From assembly GCA_964546645.1 (NCBI GenBank), contig CAZJKM010000003.1:1-64000 (forward strand): 64,000 bases of DNA, given 5' to 3'. This document shows positions 34,586 through 43,673 of this stretch, piece after piece; the first letter of the stretch is position 1, and each line of letters begins with the position of its first letter. Under the pieces are notes generated by a model. It saw only the letters and a program-made list of their open reading frames with translations, was not told the origin of the DNA and did not search any database. The position numbers were made by a program, and so were the translations under genes. The stretch comes from A37T11 sp964546645 (GTDB lineage: Bacteria > Bacteroidota > Bacteroidia > Sphingobacteriales > Sphingobacteriaceae).

Positions 34586-35857
34586 ATGAAAATTAACGGT
34601 ATTTTATTGCAGCTGGCAGGTGTGCTTGGATTGCTTTTGAGCAGTGCCTGTTCAAAGGAAGAGGCACCATTTATCATCAGGGATACGGATATGCTGTCTT
34701 TTTCGTATGCAGCCTCCGTAAAAACGTTTACGGTTTGCACAGATGGTGACTGGAGTGTATCCGCAGATCAAAATGATTGGGTTTCTTTCGAACCTGCTTC
34801 AGGACGGGGGGATGGTATCACCCGAGAAGTGGTTACAGTAAATCTTACCCGGAATCTCGGTTCCGCACGCAGCGGCCGGATTACTATCCTTGCCGCAGGC
34901 AGGGAGGTTTTTATTGACGTGACCCAGGACGAAGGGTTTATGACATTCGGTAACCTGTCATTGACCCTTCCTTTAGCCCTTGATGAATCTCTGCAGAATG
35001 CATTTATTGCTGTACCTTATTTCAAAGGACTGACCGGCGAAGGTTTCATGGTTACGGCAACCGTATCCGGACCGGGTGCGGGAGGGATCAATGTGCCCGC
35101 TACGACGGTGACATTAACGGAAGAAAACGGAACATTCTATGTACCGATAACCGGTACGCCCACAACTGAAGGGCAGGTGAACGTTTCGTTGTCCATGCTT
35201 GGACTGACTGCAGGGTTACAGTCAGCGGTTATCCGTTCATCGAATAACGACCCGGCGGGAACCGTTTATCTTGAACAGCGCTTTGACCTGCTCACGCTTG
35301 GCGGGGATCACGTCGGCAAAGCGGCCGGCATCCATCTGGTTGGTGCCTGGCCTACTGTGGATGGAAGAAGGGTCCTGCCACCAAATCCTGTATTTGAAAC
35401 CAGCGGAACGGCTAATACAGATGGTACGGGAGATTATTTCAGTACCATGCATGCGTCGTTTGTGGCTGCAAGGGGTCTGGAAGGGTGGACCGGCCTGCGC
35501 GTATACGAACGTCCGGGTTATCTGAAAATAAGTACGGCTGCCAGTACTGATGGCTACATTGCGCTGCCACCGCTGGCAGCGATTGCAGGTGTGGTGGACG
35601 TGAAGGTCACCTTTAAGGCGGCCAGATGGAGTGAAAATGCCAGCAACGATGCCAATGCAAAATTAATTATCGGGATACTGAATGCCGGTACGTCAACCAG
35701 CGTGGGCCCTGAGATTTCACTGATTCCGACATGGGAAGATAAGGAGTTTATTGTGCGCGGTGCAACGGCGGAGACGGTGATACAGTTTAAAGCAAAAGCT
35801 ACGGGGAACAATCGTTTTATGGTTGATGACATTGTGGTTTCAAAAATAATTGATTAG
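34586..35857 (+). CDS. BACON-domain surface lipoprotein
   Basis: A 423-residue lipoprotein (lipobox LLSSAC, Cys about residue 23). Residues about 35-115 resemble a BACON domain: FTVCTDGDWSVSADQNDWVSF, a variable loop, RSGRITILAAGREVFIDVTQ. A middle beta region follows, and the last ~200 residues look like a lectin or jelly-roll domain (YLEQRFDLLTLGG ... RFMVDDIVVSKI). BACON proteins are commonly surface binding or accessory subunits in Sus-type loci. It lies 41 bp after susD, and a strong hairpin follows 21 bp after its stop. Confidence 0.8.
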   Translation: MKINGILLQLAGVLGLLLSSACSKEEAPFIIRDTDMLSFSYAASVKTFTVCTDGDWSVSADQNDWVSFEPASGRGDGITREVVTVNLTRNLGSARSGRITILAAGREVFIDVTQDEGFMTFGNLSLTLPLALDESLQNAFIAVPYFKGLTGEGFMVTATVSGPGAGGINVPATTVTLTEENGTFYVPITGTPTTEGQVNVSLSMLGLTAGLQSAVIRSSNNDPAGTVYLEQRFDLLTLGGDHVGKAAGIHLVGAWPTVDGRRVLPPNPVFETSGTANTDGTGDYFSTMHASFVAARGLEGWTGLRVYERPGYLKISTAASTDGYIALPPLAAIAGVVDVKVTFKAARWSENASNDANAKLIIGILNAGTSTSVGPEISLIPTWEDKEFIVRGATAETVIQFKAKATGNNRFMVDDIVVSKIID

Positions 35858-35878
35858 GAATAGATAATGATAACAGTG

Positions 35879-35917
35879 AAAGCTATGCGCTGGCGTAAAG
35901 GCCATGCGCATAGCTTT
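35879..35917 (+). terminator. Internal terminator-like hairpin
   Basis: A perfect 12-bp stem, AAAGCTATGCGC (35879-35890) with GCGCATAGCTTT (35906-35917), and T residues to 35919. It would reduce transcription into the downstream catabolic genes. It also argues that the next coding region begins after it. Confidence 0.75.
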
Positions 35918-35935
35918 TTCAGCAAAAGGGTTAAT

Positions 35936-37507
35936 ATGATGTATGCTGAATTGATGAAATACAGAAAGATGTTCCGTCCTTTTTGGGTAAGATGTGGCTT
36001 GTTGGTTGTAGCAGGGTTGTTGGCTCAGTGTGGTAACAAGCAGGCGGGGCCCGGAAATGAAGGTCCGGAGAAGCCTGATGTGGAAATTACGCCCGATCCG
36101 GGAAAGGATTTGTACGGAATATTGCTGGATGGCGATCAGAAACCAGTCAAAGGTGTGGTAGTGAGTGACGGTTATACCGCGGTGGTGACGGATGATAGGG
36201 GTATTTATCAGTTAACCAGAAACAAGAATGCCCGGTTCGTTTTCTATTCAACGCCGGCCGACTATGAGATTACAGTCGAATCTCCATCCAGGAATATCCC
36301 TGCTTTCTATAAGCAGATAGATGGCGCCGGGCTTGGGAAAATCAGGCAGGATTTCCGGCTTAAAAAAATGAATTCAGTTGAAAATCATTTTACCCTGATC
36401 TGTATTGGTGATCCGCAGGTGACCAGCCAGGCCGAGATCACCCGTTATCAGAATGAGACAGTCAAGGATATCAATGTAACATTGGGGACGTTATCGACCC
36501 CCGTATACGGATTATCAATGGGTGATGTGGTCGGAGATAAGATGGACCTGTTGAATACCATGAAAAATGTACTCGGCAGCACTTCTATGCCGACATTTAC
36601 TACGATTGGTAATCATGATAAGCATTCCTCCTCCTCTGCGCCAAAAACAGGAGACCTGTTCAGCACGATATATGGTCCGCTGAACTATTCCTTCAACAGA
36701 GGGCAAGTGCATTTTATCTGTCTGGACAACGTGCTCTTTACGGATAATTCCAGCTACGGAGGCTCTTTTAGTAACGATCAGATCACCTGGTTGGAGCAGG
36801 ATTTGAGTTATGTTCCCAAAGACAAGATGGTCATTTTGTATTATCATATCCCAATACGGGGAGCCAATATGAACAATAAAGCCAAGTTGTTAAAATTGTT
36901 TGAAGGGTACCGGGAAGTTCATTTTATGAGCGGGCACACGCATTACAATCAGAATTATATACATGCAGGCACCCCTTCTATATATGAACATGTACACGCA
37001 GCCGCCTGCGGAGCCTGGTGGCGGTCTACCATAAACGGGGATGGGACACCAAACGGGTATGCGGTGTATGATATTCAGGGGAATACCATTAAAAACTGGT
37101 ATTATAAATCAACCAATTACAGCCGTGATTTCCAATTGAGACTGCATTGGGGAGACGCTTCTTTCGGGGGTCAATACGGATATTTTACCTATGCACAACC
37201 TGGCAATACACTGGTGGCAAACGTATGGAATGCAGATGAGGCGTGGAAAGTGGAGGTTTATGAAAATAATGTGAAGACCGGGGAGATGCTGCCTGCAGCG
37301 GTGAACCGGGACGCCTGGGCGAAGGGGTATCATATTGGGGTTCTGAACAGAAATCCGGATAATTACAACCCGTTGACGACACATCTGTATACGTATAAAG
37401 TACAGAACCCGGCGGCGAACATACGGGTAGTGGCGACCGACAGGTTCGGGAAGACTTATGAGCAGACAGAGATTATACAGGATTTCAGGACAGCTATTTC
37501 CTATTAA
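35936..37507 (+). CDS. Secreted calcineurin-like phosphoesterase lipoprotein (MetallophosN/Metallophos/MetallophosC)
   Basis: With the ATG at 35936 the protein has 523 residues. The frame is open from an ATG at 35867, but that start would place the terminator hairpin inside the gene, while 35936 is preceded by AAAAGGG. The N-terminus is a lipoprotein signal (VVAGLLAQC). The domains are an N-terminal beta sandwich (DLYGILLDGDQKPVKGVVV), then the metallophosphoesterase core (LICIGDPQV, GDVVGD, TIGNHDKH, YYHIPIRG, SGHTHYN), then a C-terminal beta domain (VWNADEAWKVEVY). It would cleave a phosphoester at the cell surface or in the periplasm. Substrate is unknown. Confidence 0.88.
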   Translation: MMYAELMKYRKMFRPFWVRCGLLVVAGLLAQCGNKQAGPGNEGPEKPDVEITPDPGKDLYGILLDGDQKPVKGVVVSDGYTAVVTDDRGIYQLTRNKNARFVFYSTPADYEITVESPSRNIPAFYKQIDGAGLGKIRQDFRLKKMNSVENHFTLICIGDPQVTSQAEITRYQNETVKDINVTLGTLSTPVYGLSMGDVVGDKMDLLNTMKNVLGSTSMPTFTTIGNHDKHSSSSAPKTGDLFSTIYGPLNYSFNRGQVHFICLDNVLFTDNSSYGGSFSNDQITWLEQDLSYVPKDKMVILYYHIPIRGANMNNKAKLLKLFEGYREVHFMSGHTHYNQNYIHAGTPSIYEHVHAAACGAWWRSTINGDGTPNGYAVYDIQGNTIKNWYYKSTNYSRDFQLRLHWGDASFGGQYGYFTYAQPGNTLVANVWNADEAWKVEVYENNVKTGEMLPAAVNRDAWAKGYHIGVLNRNPDNYNPLTTHLYTYKVQNPAANIRVVATDRFGKTYEQTEIIQDFRTAISY

Positions 37508-37636
37508 ACATTTATTAATGGAACTTTGGGGTACGGATGTTATCTCGCGGAGCACGATTTTTGCAGGGAATTCGGATACGAGCCGGATCGCCACGCCCGG
37601 GAGAAAACCTCATTGCTATTGAATATTTAGGGGATT

Positions 37637-38872
37637 ATGATACCTGAAAAAAGAAGATGGTTGATTGTGGCAGTTGTTTTCCTGGCAATTGTGTTTAACT
37701 ATGTGGATCGCCAGATTGTCTCCATACTAAAACCAACGCTGAAAGCGGCTTTTGATCTCGGAGACGATGGCTACGCGTGGATCGTTAATATTTTTACCAT
37801 TTGCTATGCGACCATGTATCCCGTAGCCGGGTGGCTCGTTGACCGCTTTGGGGCTGGAAAAGTTATGCTTTTCGGCATCATTGGCTGGTCGTTGGCCTGT
37901 ATCGGGGGCGGCATTTCGAAAACAGTCGGGCAGTTTGGTTTTTTCAGAGGTTTACTGGGTATGGCCGAGCCTACTAATTTTCCGGCACAACTGAAAGTGG
38001 TAACTATCTGGTTTCCGGGGAAGCTGCGGGCTACGGCCAACAGTCTTTGTGTGGCCGGTAGCTCCATCGGCGCCATCATTGCACCACCGCTCGTTGCCTG
38101 GCTGGCAATTACCTACGACTGGCATACGGTGTTTTGGGTTTGTGGAGTTGCGGGACTGGTAATAGCGGGTCTCTGGGCACTGGTGTATCGCAACCCGCCG
38201 GAGCATATTGCTGCTGAAGCCAGCGCCGATACAGCGGATAGCCAACGCGGATTTACATGGGGGCAATTGTGGTCAACCAGAAGTTTGTGGGGAATCTTAC
38301 TGATACGGTTTATCAGTGATCCGGTTTGGTATTTCTGTCTGTTCTGGTTACCCGGATATTTGCAGGAGGAGTCTGGATTGACCCTGGCACAGGTAGGTAT
38401 GTTCGGATGGATCCCGTTTCTTGTGGCGGACTTCGGCGGCATAGGCACTTCTGCGTTGTCCGATAAGTTAGTGAGGAAAGGTATGGATCCCTTGCGTGCA
38501 CGTAAAATGATCCTGAGTTGTACCGCCGTGTTCGGGTTGCTTTGTATGGTAACACCGTATTTGTCCGGCGCAGGCAGTACATTGTTTGTTTTCAGCGTTG
38601 TTGCAGCAGTGTGCATCAGCTGGTTGTTCATCGTAAGTGTAGTGGTGGCCGAATCGTTCCCCGTTAAAAACGTGGCCAGTGTGCTGGGTATAGCCGGAGG
38701 GTGTGGGGCGCTTGGGGCAGTGCTGTTCAACTACTTTGTCGGGCAGTTTATCGGGACGGTCGGGTCGGATAAGATCTTTATAGCAATGGCTTTTTTGCAC
38801 CCGATCGCAGCAGTAATATTATGGACCATGATAAGGCCTGAAAGGCCAAAACAAAAGAAGATGATAGTATAA
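37637..38872 (+). CDS. MFS transporter, anion:cation symporter (ExuT/ACS-like)
   Basis: A 411-residue inner-membrane carrier with about 12 hydrophobic segments. The N-terminal YVDRQIVSILKPTLKAAF and the loop GWLVDRFGAGKVM are typical of the ACS family, which moves hexuronates, sugar acids and other organic anions. WSTRSLWGILLIRFISDPVWYF also resembles ExuT-type carriers. It starts 129 bp after the phosphoesterase and 13 bp before the FAD oxidoreductase. It suggests the breakdown product includes an anion such as an aldonate, uronate or phosphate ester. Confidence 0.88.
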   Translation: MIPEKRRWLIVAVVFLAIVFNYVDRQIVSILKPTLKAAFDLGDDGYAWIVNIFTICYATMYPVAGWLVDRFGAGKVMLFGIIGWSLACIGGGISKTVGQFGFFRGLLGMAEPTNFPAQLKVVTIWFPGKLRATANSLCVAGSSIGAIIAPPLVAWLAITYDWHTVFWVCGVAGLVIAGLWALVYRNPPEHIAAEASADTADSQRGFTWGQLWSTRSLWGILLIRFISDPVWYFCLFWLPGYLQEESGLTLAQVGMFGWIPFLVADFGGIGTSALSDKLVRKGMDPLRARKMILSCTAVFGLLCMVTPYLSGAGSTLFVFSVVAAVCISWLFIVSVVVAESFPVKNVASVLGIAGGCGALGAVLFNYFVGQFIGTVGSDKIFIAMAFLHPIAAVILWTMIRPERPKQKKMIV

Positions 38873-38885
38873 GGAAATAAGTAGC

Positions 38886-40277
38886 ATGAGAACGATCAGA
38901 GAAGAAGCGAAGGCATTGCCTGTCCGGAAAGAGACAGATGTGTTGGTGGTAGGTGGCGGTCCGTCAGGACTGATAGCCGCACAGGCGGCAGCGGAAGACG
39001 GACTATCCGTTACGCTGGTTGAAAGCAGGAGTTTTGTAGGGGGAAATATGACCATCGGCCTTCCCATATTGGGGTTTTTGGGCCAGAAGGGGAACCAGAT
39101 TATAAAAGGACTGCCGCAGCAATTTATTAACCGGCTTAAGAAAATGGATGCAGCCAGTGAGCACCGTCCTTGTCCGCTGCATATGAGTTTAACGCTGGTG
39201 GAGCCGGAAGCGGTTAAGACGGCCGGCCTGGAGATGTTGGTGCAAAGCAACGTGGATGTGTTGTTCTACGCTTTTTTTGCCGGTGTGGTGATGGATGGCG
39301 ACGAGTTGAAAGGGGCTATTATTGAAAGCAAGGCAGGCAGGGAAGTTATTTTGGCGAAGGTGGTGATCGATTGCAGCGGGGATGCGGATGTGGCTTTTAA
39401 AGCGGGCGTACCCTGCGAATACGGGAACGAACACGGCGGTGTACAGCCACCGACACTTATGTTCTGCCTGGGCGGTGTGGATACGGAAAAGCTGCGGCTT
39501 AGTATCGCCGAAGAGCCCCGTACCTATTTGACTGACTTTATCCCGGCGGAATATTTCGGCCAGAATAACCAGTTTATCGTGGTAGGACTGAGAAGCCTGG
39601 TGCAGCAGGCGCAACAGGATGGTATTGATATTCCGGTGGAACGGACCATTCTGATTACCGGCTTACGGAAAGGGGAAATATGGGTAAACATGAGCCGGGT
39701 GAATGGAGTGAACGGGACAGATCCCGCCAGTCTGACCTATGGTGAGATAGAGGGACGTAAGCAGATTCAGGGGATACAACGGTATCTGATCGAATATGTA
39801 CCCGGCTTTAAAGATGCGTATTTTCTGAAAACAGCACCGTTTTTAGGCATCCGTGAAACCAGAAGAATTATAGGGCATTATGTGATGAACCAGGAGGATG
39901 TGTTAGGCTGTGCTCATTTTGATGACGCAGTGGCTGTCGCCAGTTACCCCCTGGATATCCATCATCCGGAAGGGGGTGGGTGCACCCTGACCTGGTGCGG
40001 CGACTGTTACGACATTCCCTATCGTTCCCTGGTGCCGCTGAACGTTAAAAATCTGCTGGTGGCAGGGCGCTGTATATCCACTACACACGAAGCAATGTCA
40101 GCGATACGCGTGATGGCGCCCTGTATGGCAATGGGCGAGGCAGCCGGGCGTGCCGCCAAAATAGCGGTAAGGGCGGGGATTACTCCGGGTGAGATCGATG
40201 TAAAGCAACTGCAGCAGGAACTCAGGGACAGCGGGGCCTACTTGCGTAAGCACGAAGAGGCTGGTGTACAAAACTAA
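38886..40277 (+). CDS. FAD-dependent oxidoreductase (PF12831-like)
   Basis: A 463-residue flavoprotein. GGGPSGLIAAQAA near residue 27 is the FAD Rossmann motif, VVIDCSGDADVAFKAG is the second FAD strand, and LLVAGRCISTTHEA with MAMGEAAGRAA closes the FAD domain. Proteins of this type are frequent in Sus-type loci, but their substrates are mostly undefined. There is no signal peptide, so it acts in the cytoplasm. It lies between an MFS carrier (13 bp upstream) and the EEP-fold enzyme (9 bp downstream), so all three are probably one transcript. Confidence 0.88.
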   Translation: MRTIREEAKALPVRKETDVLVVGGGPSGLIAAQAAAEDGLSVTLVESRSFVGGNMTIGLPILGFLGQKGNQIIKGLPQQFINRLKKMDAASEHRPCPLHMSLTLVEPEAVKTAGLEMLVQSNVDVLFYAFFAGVVMDGDELKGAIIESKAGREVILAKVVIDCSGDADVAFKAGVPCEYGNEHGGVQPPTLMFCLGGVDTEKLRLSIAEEPRTYLTDFIPAEYFGQNNQFIVVGLRSLVQQAQQDGIDIPVERTILITGLRKGEIWVNMSRVNGVNGTDPASLTYGEIEGRKQIQGIQRYLIEYVPGFKDAYFLKTAPFLGIRETRRIIGHYVMNQEDVLGCAHFDDAVAVASYPLDIHHPEGGGCTLTWCGDCYDIPYRSLVPLNVKNLLVAGRCISTTHEAMSAIRVMAPCMAMGEAAGRAAKIAVRAGITPGEIDVKQLQQELRDSGAYLRKHEEAGVQN

Positions 40278-40286
40278 CCGATACAA

Positions 40287-41204
40287 ATGGATAGATTAAA
40301 CAGAAGAAACTTTATCCGGCATGCATCGCTATTGGCCGGGATTCCTTTGCTGGCCCCGGAATTGCTGCTTGGAGGGAATGAAGCGAACAGGCAAACCCAT
40401 CGTCTGCTCACCTGTAACATCCGGGTGGATTTGCCGGAAGATACTGAAAAAGGATTCGGCTGGCAGGCCCGGAAGGACATATGTGCCACAATTATTTCCA
40501 ATCAAAAGCCAGATATCATTTGTCTCCAGGAGGTACTTAAAGGGCAGATGAATGACCTGAAAAAGGCACTTCCCGGATTTGCAGCGGTAGGTTTTGACGG
40601 CCCGGAGATGGATGCCAATCCGGTTGGGTATCATGGTATCGCTAAAAACCCGGTGATGTTTTCAAAAAAGAGGTATGAACTGTTGCATGCCGGTACGTTT
40701 TGGCTGTCCGAAACACCGCTGCAAGCCGGTAGTATCTCCTGGAGTTCCGCACGGGCAAGACATGCAAACTGGATACGGCTGAAAGATCGTAAAACGGGTA
40801 CGGATTTCCGTGTTATCAACGTGCACCTCGACCATAAGAGCCAGGAAGCGCGTGAAAAGCAGATACAGCTGTTGCTGGAAGAGGCGTCGCAATACCCGGC
40901 AGCTTTTCCTCAGGTGCTGGCGGGGGATATGAATGCGCATGCCGGTAACCCGGTTTATGGGATCATCCGGTCGGCGGCATGGACAGATACCTATACGGCT
41001 GTTCACGGGGAACAGGAACCGGGACACACCGTTCATCTTTTTCAGGGCGATCAGTATGAAAAGAAAGATAAAGGACGTAAAATAGATTTTATCTTTTCGA
41101 AGGGGAACGCTGCTGCCGTAGCGGCAAAAGTTATAAAGGATTCAGTCAACGGGATTTATCCGAGTGATCATTATTTTGTTTCCGCAGATGTCCGGTTTCA
41201 TTAA
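40287..41204 (+). CDS. Exported endonuclease/exonuclease/phosphatase-fold hydrolase
   Basis: A 305-residue protein. The N-terminus RRNFIRHASLLAGIP resembles a twin-arginine signal. The EEP fold is shown by LTCNIR (Asn), IICLQEV (metal Glu), VINVHLDHKS, VLAGDMNAHAG and the final YPSDHYFV (Asp-His). This superfamily includes DNases, sphingomyelinases, inositol-phosphate phosphatases and other phosphodiesterases; the substrate cannot be chosen from sequence. Tight spacing places it in the FAD oxidoreductase operon. It is the second exported phosphoesterase of the locus. Confidence 0.87.
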   Translation: MDRLNRRNFIRHASLLAGIPLLAPELLLGGNEANRQTHRLLTCNIRVDLPEDTEKGFGWQARKDICATIISNQKPDIICLQEVLKGQMNDLKKALPGFAAVGFDGPEMDANPVGYHGIAKNPVMFSKKRYELLHAGTFWLSETPLQAGSISWSSARARHANWIRLKDRKTGTDFRVINVHLDHKSQEAREKQIQLLLEEASQYPAAFPQVLAGDMNAHAGNPVYGIIRSAAWTDTYTAVHGEQEPGHTVHLFQGDQYEKKDKGRKIDFIFSKGNAAAVAAKVIKDSVNGIYPSDHYFVSADVRFH

Positions 41205-41228
41205 TGGATAACCGGTGTTGGCATGTAG

Positions 41229-41281
41229 TCCGGCCGGAGTTATAAATTTATTTTATTTTATTAATAAAAATTAAAATTTAT
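41229..41281. promoter_or_regulatory. Palindromes upstream of the second MFS gene
   Basis: A 10-bp palindrome TCCGGCCGGA (41229-41238) is followed by an inverted pair ATAAATTT (41242-41249)/AAATTTAT (41274-41281). The right arm touches the -7 box. This could be an operator; the AT-rich half may also be chance. Confidence 0.3.
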
Positions 41282-41289
41282 TACTTTTG
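41282..41289 (+). promoter_or_regulatory. -7 promoter element for the polyol-permease/kinase operon (TACTTTTG)
   Basis: TACTTTTG fits TAnnTTTG, with the ATG 41 nt downstream at 41330. It marks a separate transcription unit for the genes from 41330 to 48069. Confidence 0.5.
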
Positions 41290-41329
41290 CACTCAGTTGG
41301 GACTAAAATTTAACTAAAATAAACCTTTG

Positions 41330-42613
41330 ATGAAAGAACAAACAAATATGACGGCGTCTCTTCTGGACAAAGCCGGTATGCCGAAACCCCTGGCGTGGGG
41401 TTATCTGGGGATCATCATTTTTATGATGGGAGATGGCGTGGAGCAAGGTTGGCTGAGTCCGTATCTATTGGAAAACGGAATGACGATACAGCAATCGGCT
41501 GCCATGTTTACGGTATATGGTATTACAATCGCTATCTCATCCTGGTTTTCAGGCGTCCTGGCAGAGGGGTACGGGCCCCGGAAGGCTATGCTGATGGGTT
41601 TATTGTTGTACATAATCGGCACCATCGGGTTTGTTGGTTATGGTATGGCCCATCTTGATTATCCGGTTATGTTGTTTACCTATGCTATCAGAGGGTTCGG
41701 TTATCCGTTGTTCGCCTATTCTTTTTTGGTATGGATTACGTATCGCACGCCCCAGGATAAGCTGGGCCGTGCCGTGGGATGGTTCTGGTTTGTATTTACC
41801 GGGGGACTGAACGTGCTCGGAGCCTATTATTCAAGTTGGGCCATCGAGCGTATGGGTTACCAGAATACGTTGTGGAGTTCTATCTTCTGGGTGCTGGTGG
41901 GAGCGTTTTTTGCGCTGGTAGTCAATAAAGATAAGTTTGTTCCGTCAGGTACGGCTGAGTCGAAAACAAAGGAGCTGCTGAAAGGGTTCACCATTGTTAA
42001 GAAAGAACCAAAAGTGCTATTAGGAGGCATTGTACGTATTATTAATACAACGGCGCAATTCGCATTCCCGGTTTTCCTGCCGATCTACATGGCAACACAT
42101 GGATTCAGTACCAAGGAGTGGTTGCAGATCTGGGGAACCATATTCACCAGTAACATTATTTTTAACCTGATATTTGGTTTTGTAGGCGACCGGCTGGGAT
42201 GGCGGAATACCATCATGTGGTTTGGTGGTGTGGGCTGCGGGCTTACCACCCTTTTATTTTATTATTCTCCTGTCTGGTTTGACGGAAGTTTCTGGATGGT
42301 ATTATCGGCCGGTGTGCTTTGGGGTGCCCTGCTGGCCGGCTACGTGCCGTTGTCTGCTTTAGTGCCATCGCTGGTAAAAGAAGATAAAGGGGCGGCCATG
42401 GCCATTCTGAACCTTGGCGCAGGGCTGCCGGTATTTGTGGGACCGGCCATAGTGGGGCTGAGTATCGCATTTGTTGGTAATGAAGGGGTGATCTGGATAT
42501 TGGCTGGCCTGTATTTTCTCAGTGCCATACTTACCCGTTTTATTACGTTGCCAGGGAACGATACAGAGCCGGAATCGGTTTCGGACGACGATGTTGTCCT
42601 GAAGCCCGCGTAG
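41330..42613 (+). CDS. MFS transporter of the RbtT/DalT/CsbX polyol-permease type (YoaB-like)
   Basis: A 427-residue inner-membrane carrier with about 12 hydrophobic segments. The N-terminal FMMGDGVEQGWLSPYLLENG and the following AAMFTVYGITIAI are, to my recognition, characteristic of the ribitol/arabinitol permease family that includes Bacillus YoaB and CsbX. The ATG at 41330 is chosen over a TTG at 41327. Start of a unit with a dehydrogenase and FGGY kinase, it probably imports a sugar alcohol or related compound. Confidence 0.85.
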   Translation: MKEQTNMTASLLDKAGMPKPLAWGYLGIIIFMMGDGVEQGWLSPYLLENGMTIQQSAAMFTVYGITIAISSWFSGVLAEGYGPRKAMLMGLLLYIIGTIGFVGYGMAHLDYPVMLFTYAIRGFGYPLFAYSFLVWITYRTPQDKLGRAVGWFWFVFTGGLNVLGAYYSSWAIERMGYQNTLWSSIFWVLVGAFFALVVNKDKFVPSGTAESKTKELLKGFTIVKKEPKVLLGGIVRIINTTAQFAFPVFLPIYMATHGFSTKEWLQIWGTIFTSNIIFNLIFGFVGDRLGWRNTIMWFGGVGCGLTTLLFYYSPVWFDGSFWMVLSAGVLWGALLAGYVPLSALVPSLVKEDKGAAMAILNLGAGLPVFVGPAIVGLSIAFVGNEGVIWILAGLYFLSAILTRFITLPGNDTEPESVSDDDVVLKPA

Positions 42614-42656
42614 GCAAACAACAGTGATAACGATATATTTTTCGACAGCATAACAT

Positions 42657-43673
42657 ATGAACATATTAATCACCGCGCCTTATCATGAACAGGCGAGACA
42701 GGAATTGGAGAAGGGCTTCGGGCATGTGATTTACAGACCCTGGAAGCCTCATGGAAGGGCATATAACGAACAGGAACTCATTGATTTGCTGGAGGAAACC
42801 CATGCCGACGCACTGATTACGGAGCACGATGCCGTAACGTCCATGGTAATAGAAAGCCATCCCGGGTTGCAGTTTATCGGCGTTTGCCGCGGAACACCAT
42901 CCAACGTTGCGGTTCAGGCTGCAACAGACAAAGGTATCCCTGTTTTCAATACCCCTGCGCGGAATGCCCAGGCGGTTGCCGAGATGTTTATCGCAAATAT
43001 CATTACGTTTATGCGGAACACATTTGCCGGGATACAGTGGCTGAAAGAGGAGAAATGGGGAGTCGGGGCGCATACCTCATACCTTGAATTTAAAGGGAAC
43101 GAGCTGGCCGGCAAGAAAGTGGGAATGGTAGGCTTTGGCGCTGTTGGTCAAACGATCGCCAACCTGCTTACCCCGTTCCCATGTGAGATCAGGTACTATG
43201 ATCCGTTCTATACAGCACCGGAAGAGACCTATAAGAAAATGGCATTGGATGAGTTGTTCCGGACAAGCGATATTGTCGCTATTCATTTGCCGGTTACGCC
43301 GCAAACTGAAGGAATGATTGACCGTAAGTTATTATCTTTGATGAAACCCGATGCCATCTTTGTGAATACAGCACGGGCTGCGGTGGTGAACCGGGATGAC
43401 CTCATCGAAGTGGTAACGAAGGGAAAAATAAGGGGGGCCATCCTGGATGTGTTTGACCATGAGCCGCCTGATGCAAAGGATTATGAACTGATACATCATC
43501 CGAATGTGCTCGCCACGCCGCACATTGCCGGTGCCACGCACGAAGTGGAAGACCATCATGCAGATATTATGAACCGTAACCTGCAACGGTTTTACAAAGA
43601 GGATAATAAACAGATCAGGCAGTTGGTGAACCAGGAGGTATTACAAAAAGAAATAACGTCTTCGCAATTATGA
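42657..43673 (+). CDS. D-2-hydroxyacid dehydrogenase family protein (YoaD-like)
   Basis: A 338-residue NAD-dependent enzyme of the phosphoglycerate-dehydrogenase-like family. The dinucleotide motif is VGMVGFGAVGQTIA near residue 158. The catalytic pieces NTARAAVVN (Arg), DVFDHEPP (Glu) and ATPHIAGATHEV (His) are in order. It has no ACT domain, so it is not a serine-pathway SerA of the long type. It overlaps the downstream kinase by 4 bp (ATGA), implying translational coupling. Similar dehydrogenase-kinase pairs exist as yoaD-yoaC in Bacillus; the substrate is not known. Confidence 0.88.
   Translation: MNILITAPYHEQARQELEKGFGHVIYRPWKPHGRAYNEQELIDLLEETHADALITEHDAVTSMVIESHPGLQFIGVCRGTPSNVAVQAATDKGIPVFNTPARNAQAVAEMFIANIITFMRNTFAGIQWLKEEKWGVGAHTSYLEFKGNELAGKKVGMVGFGAVGQTIANLLTPFPCEIRYYDPFYTAPEETYKKMALDELFRTSDIVAIHLPVTPQTEGMIDRKLLSLMKPDAIFVNTARAAVVNRDDLIEVVTKGKIRGAILDVFDHEPPDAKDYELIHHPNVLATPHIAGATHEVEDHHADIMNRNLQRFYKEDNKQIRQLVNQEVLQKEITSSQL

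Noticed and set aside
41205..41329. SAM (S-box) riboswitch before the YoaB-like gene, as I recall for the Bacillus yoa operon
   Set aside because: The region is very AT-rich with a promoter and short palindromes; the conserved S-box core and kink-turn sequences are not visible.
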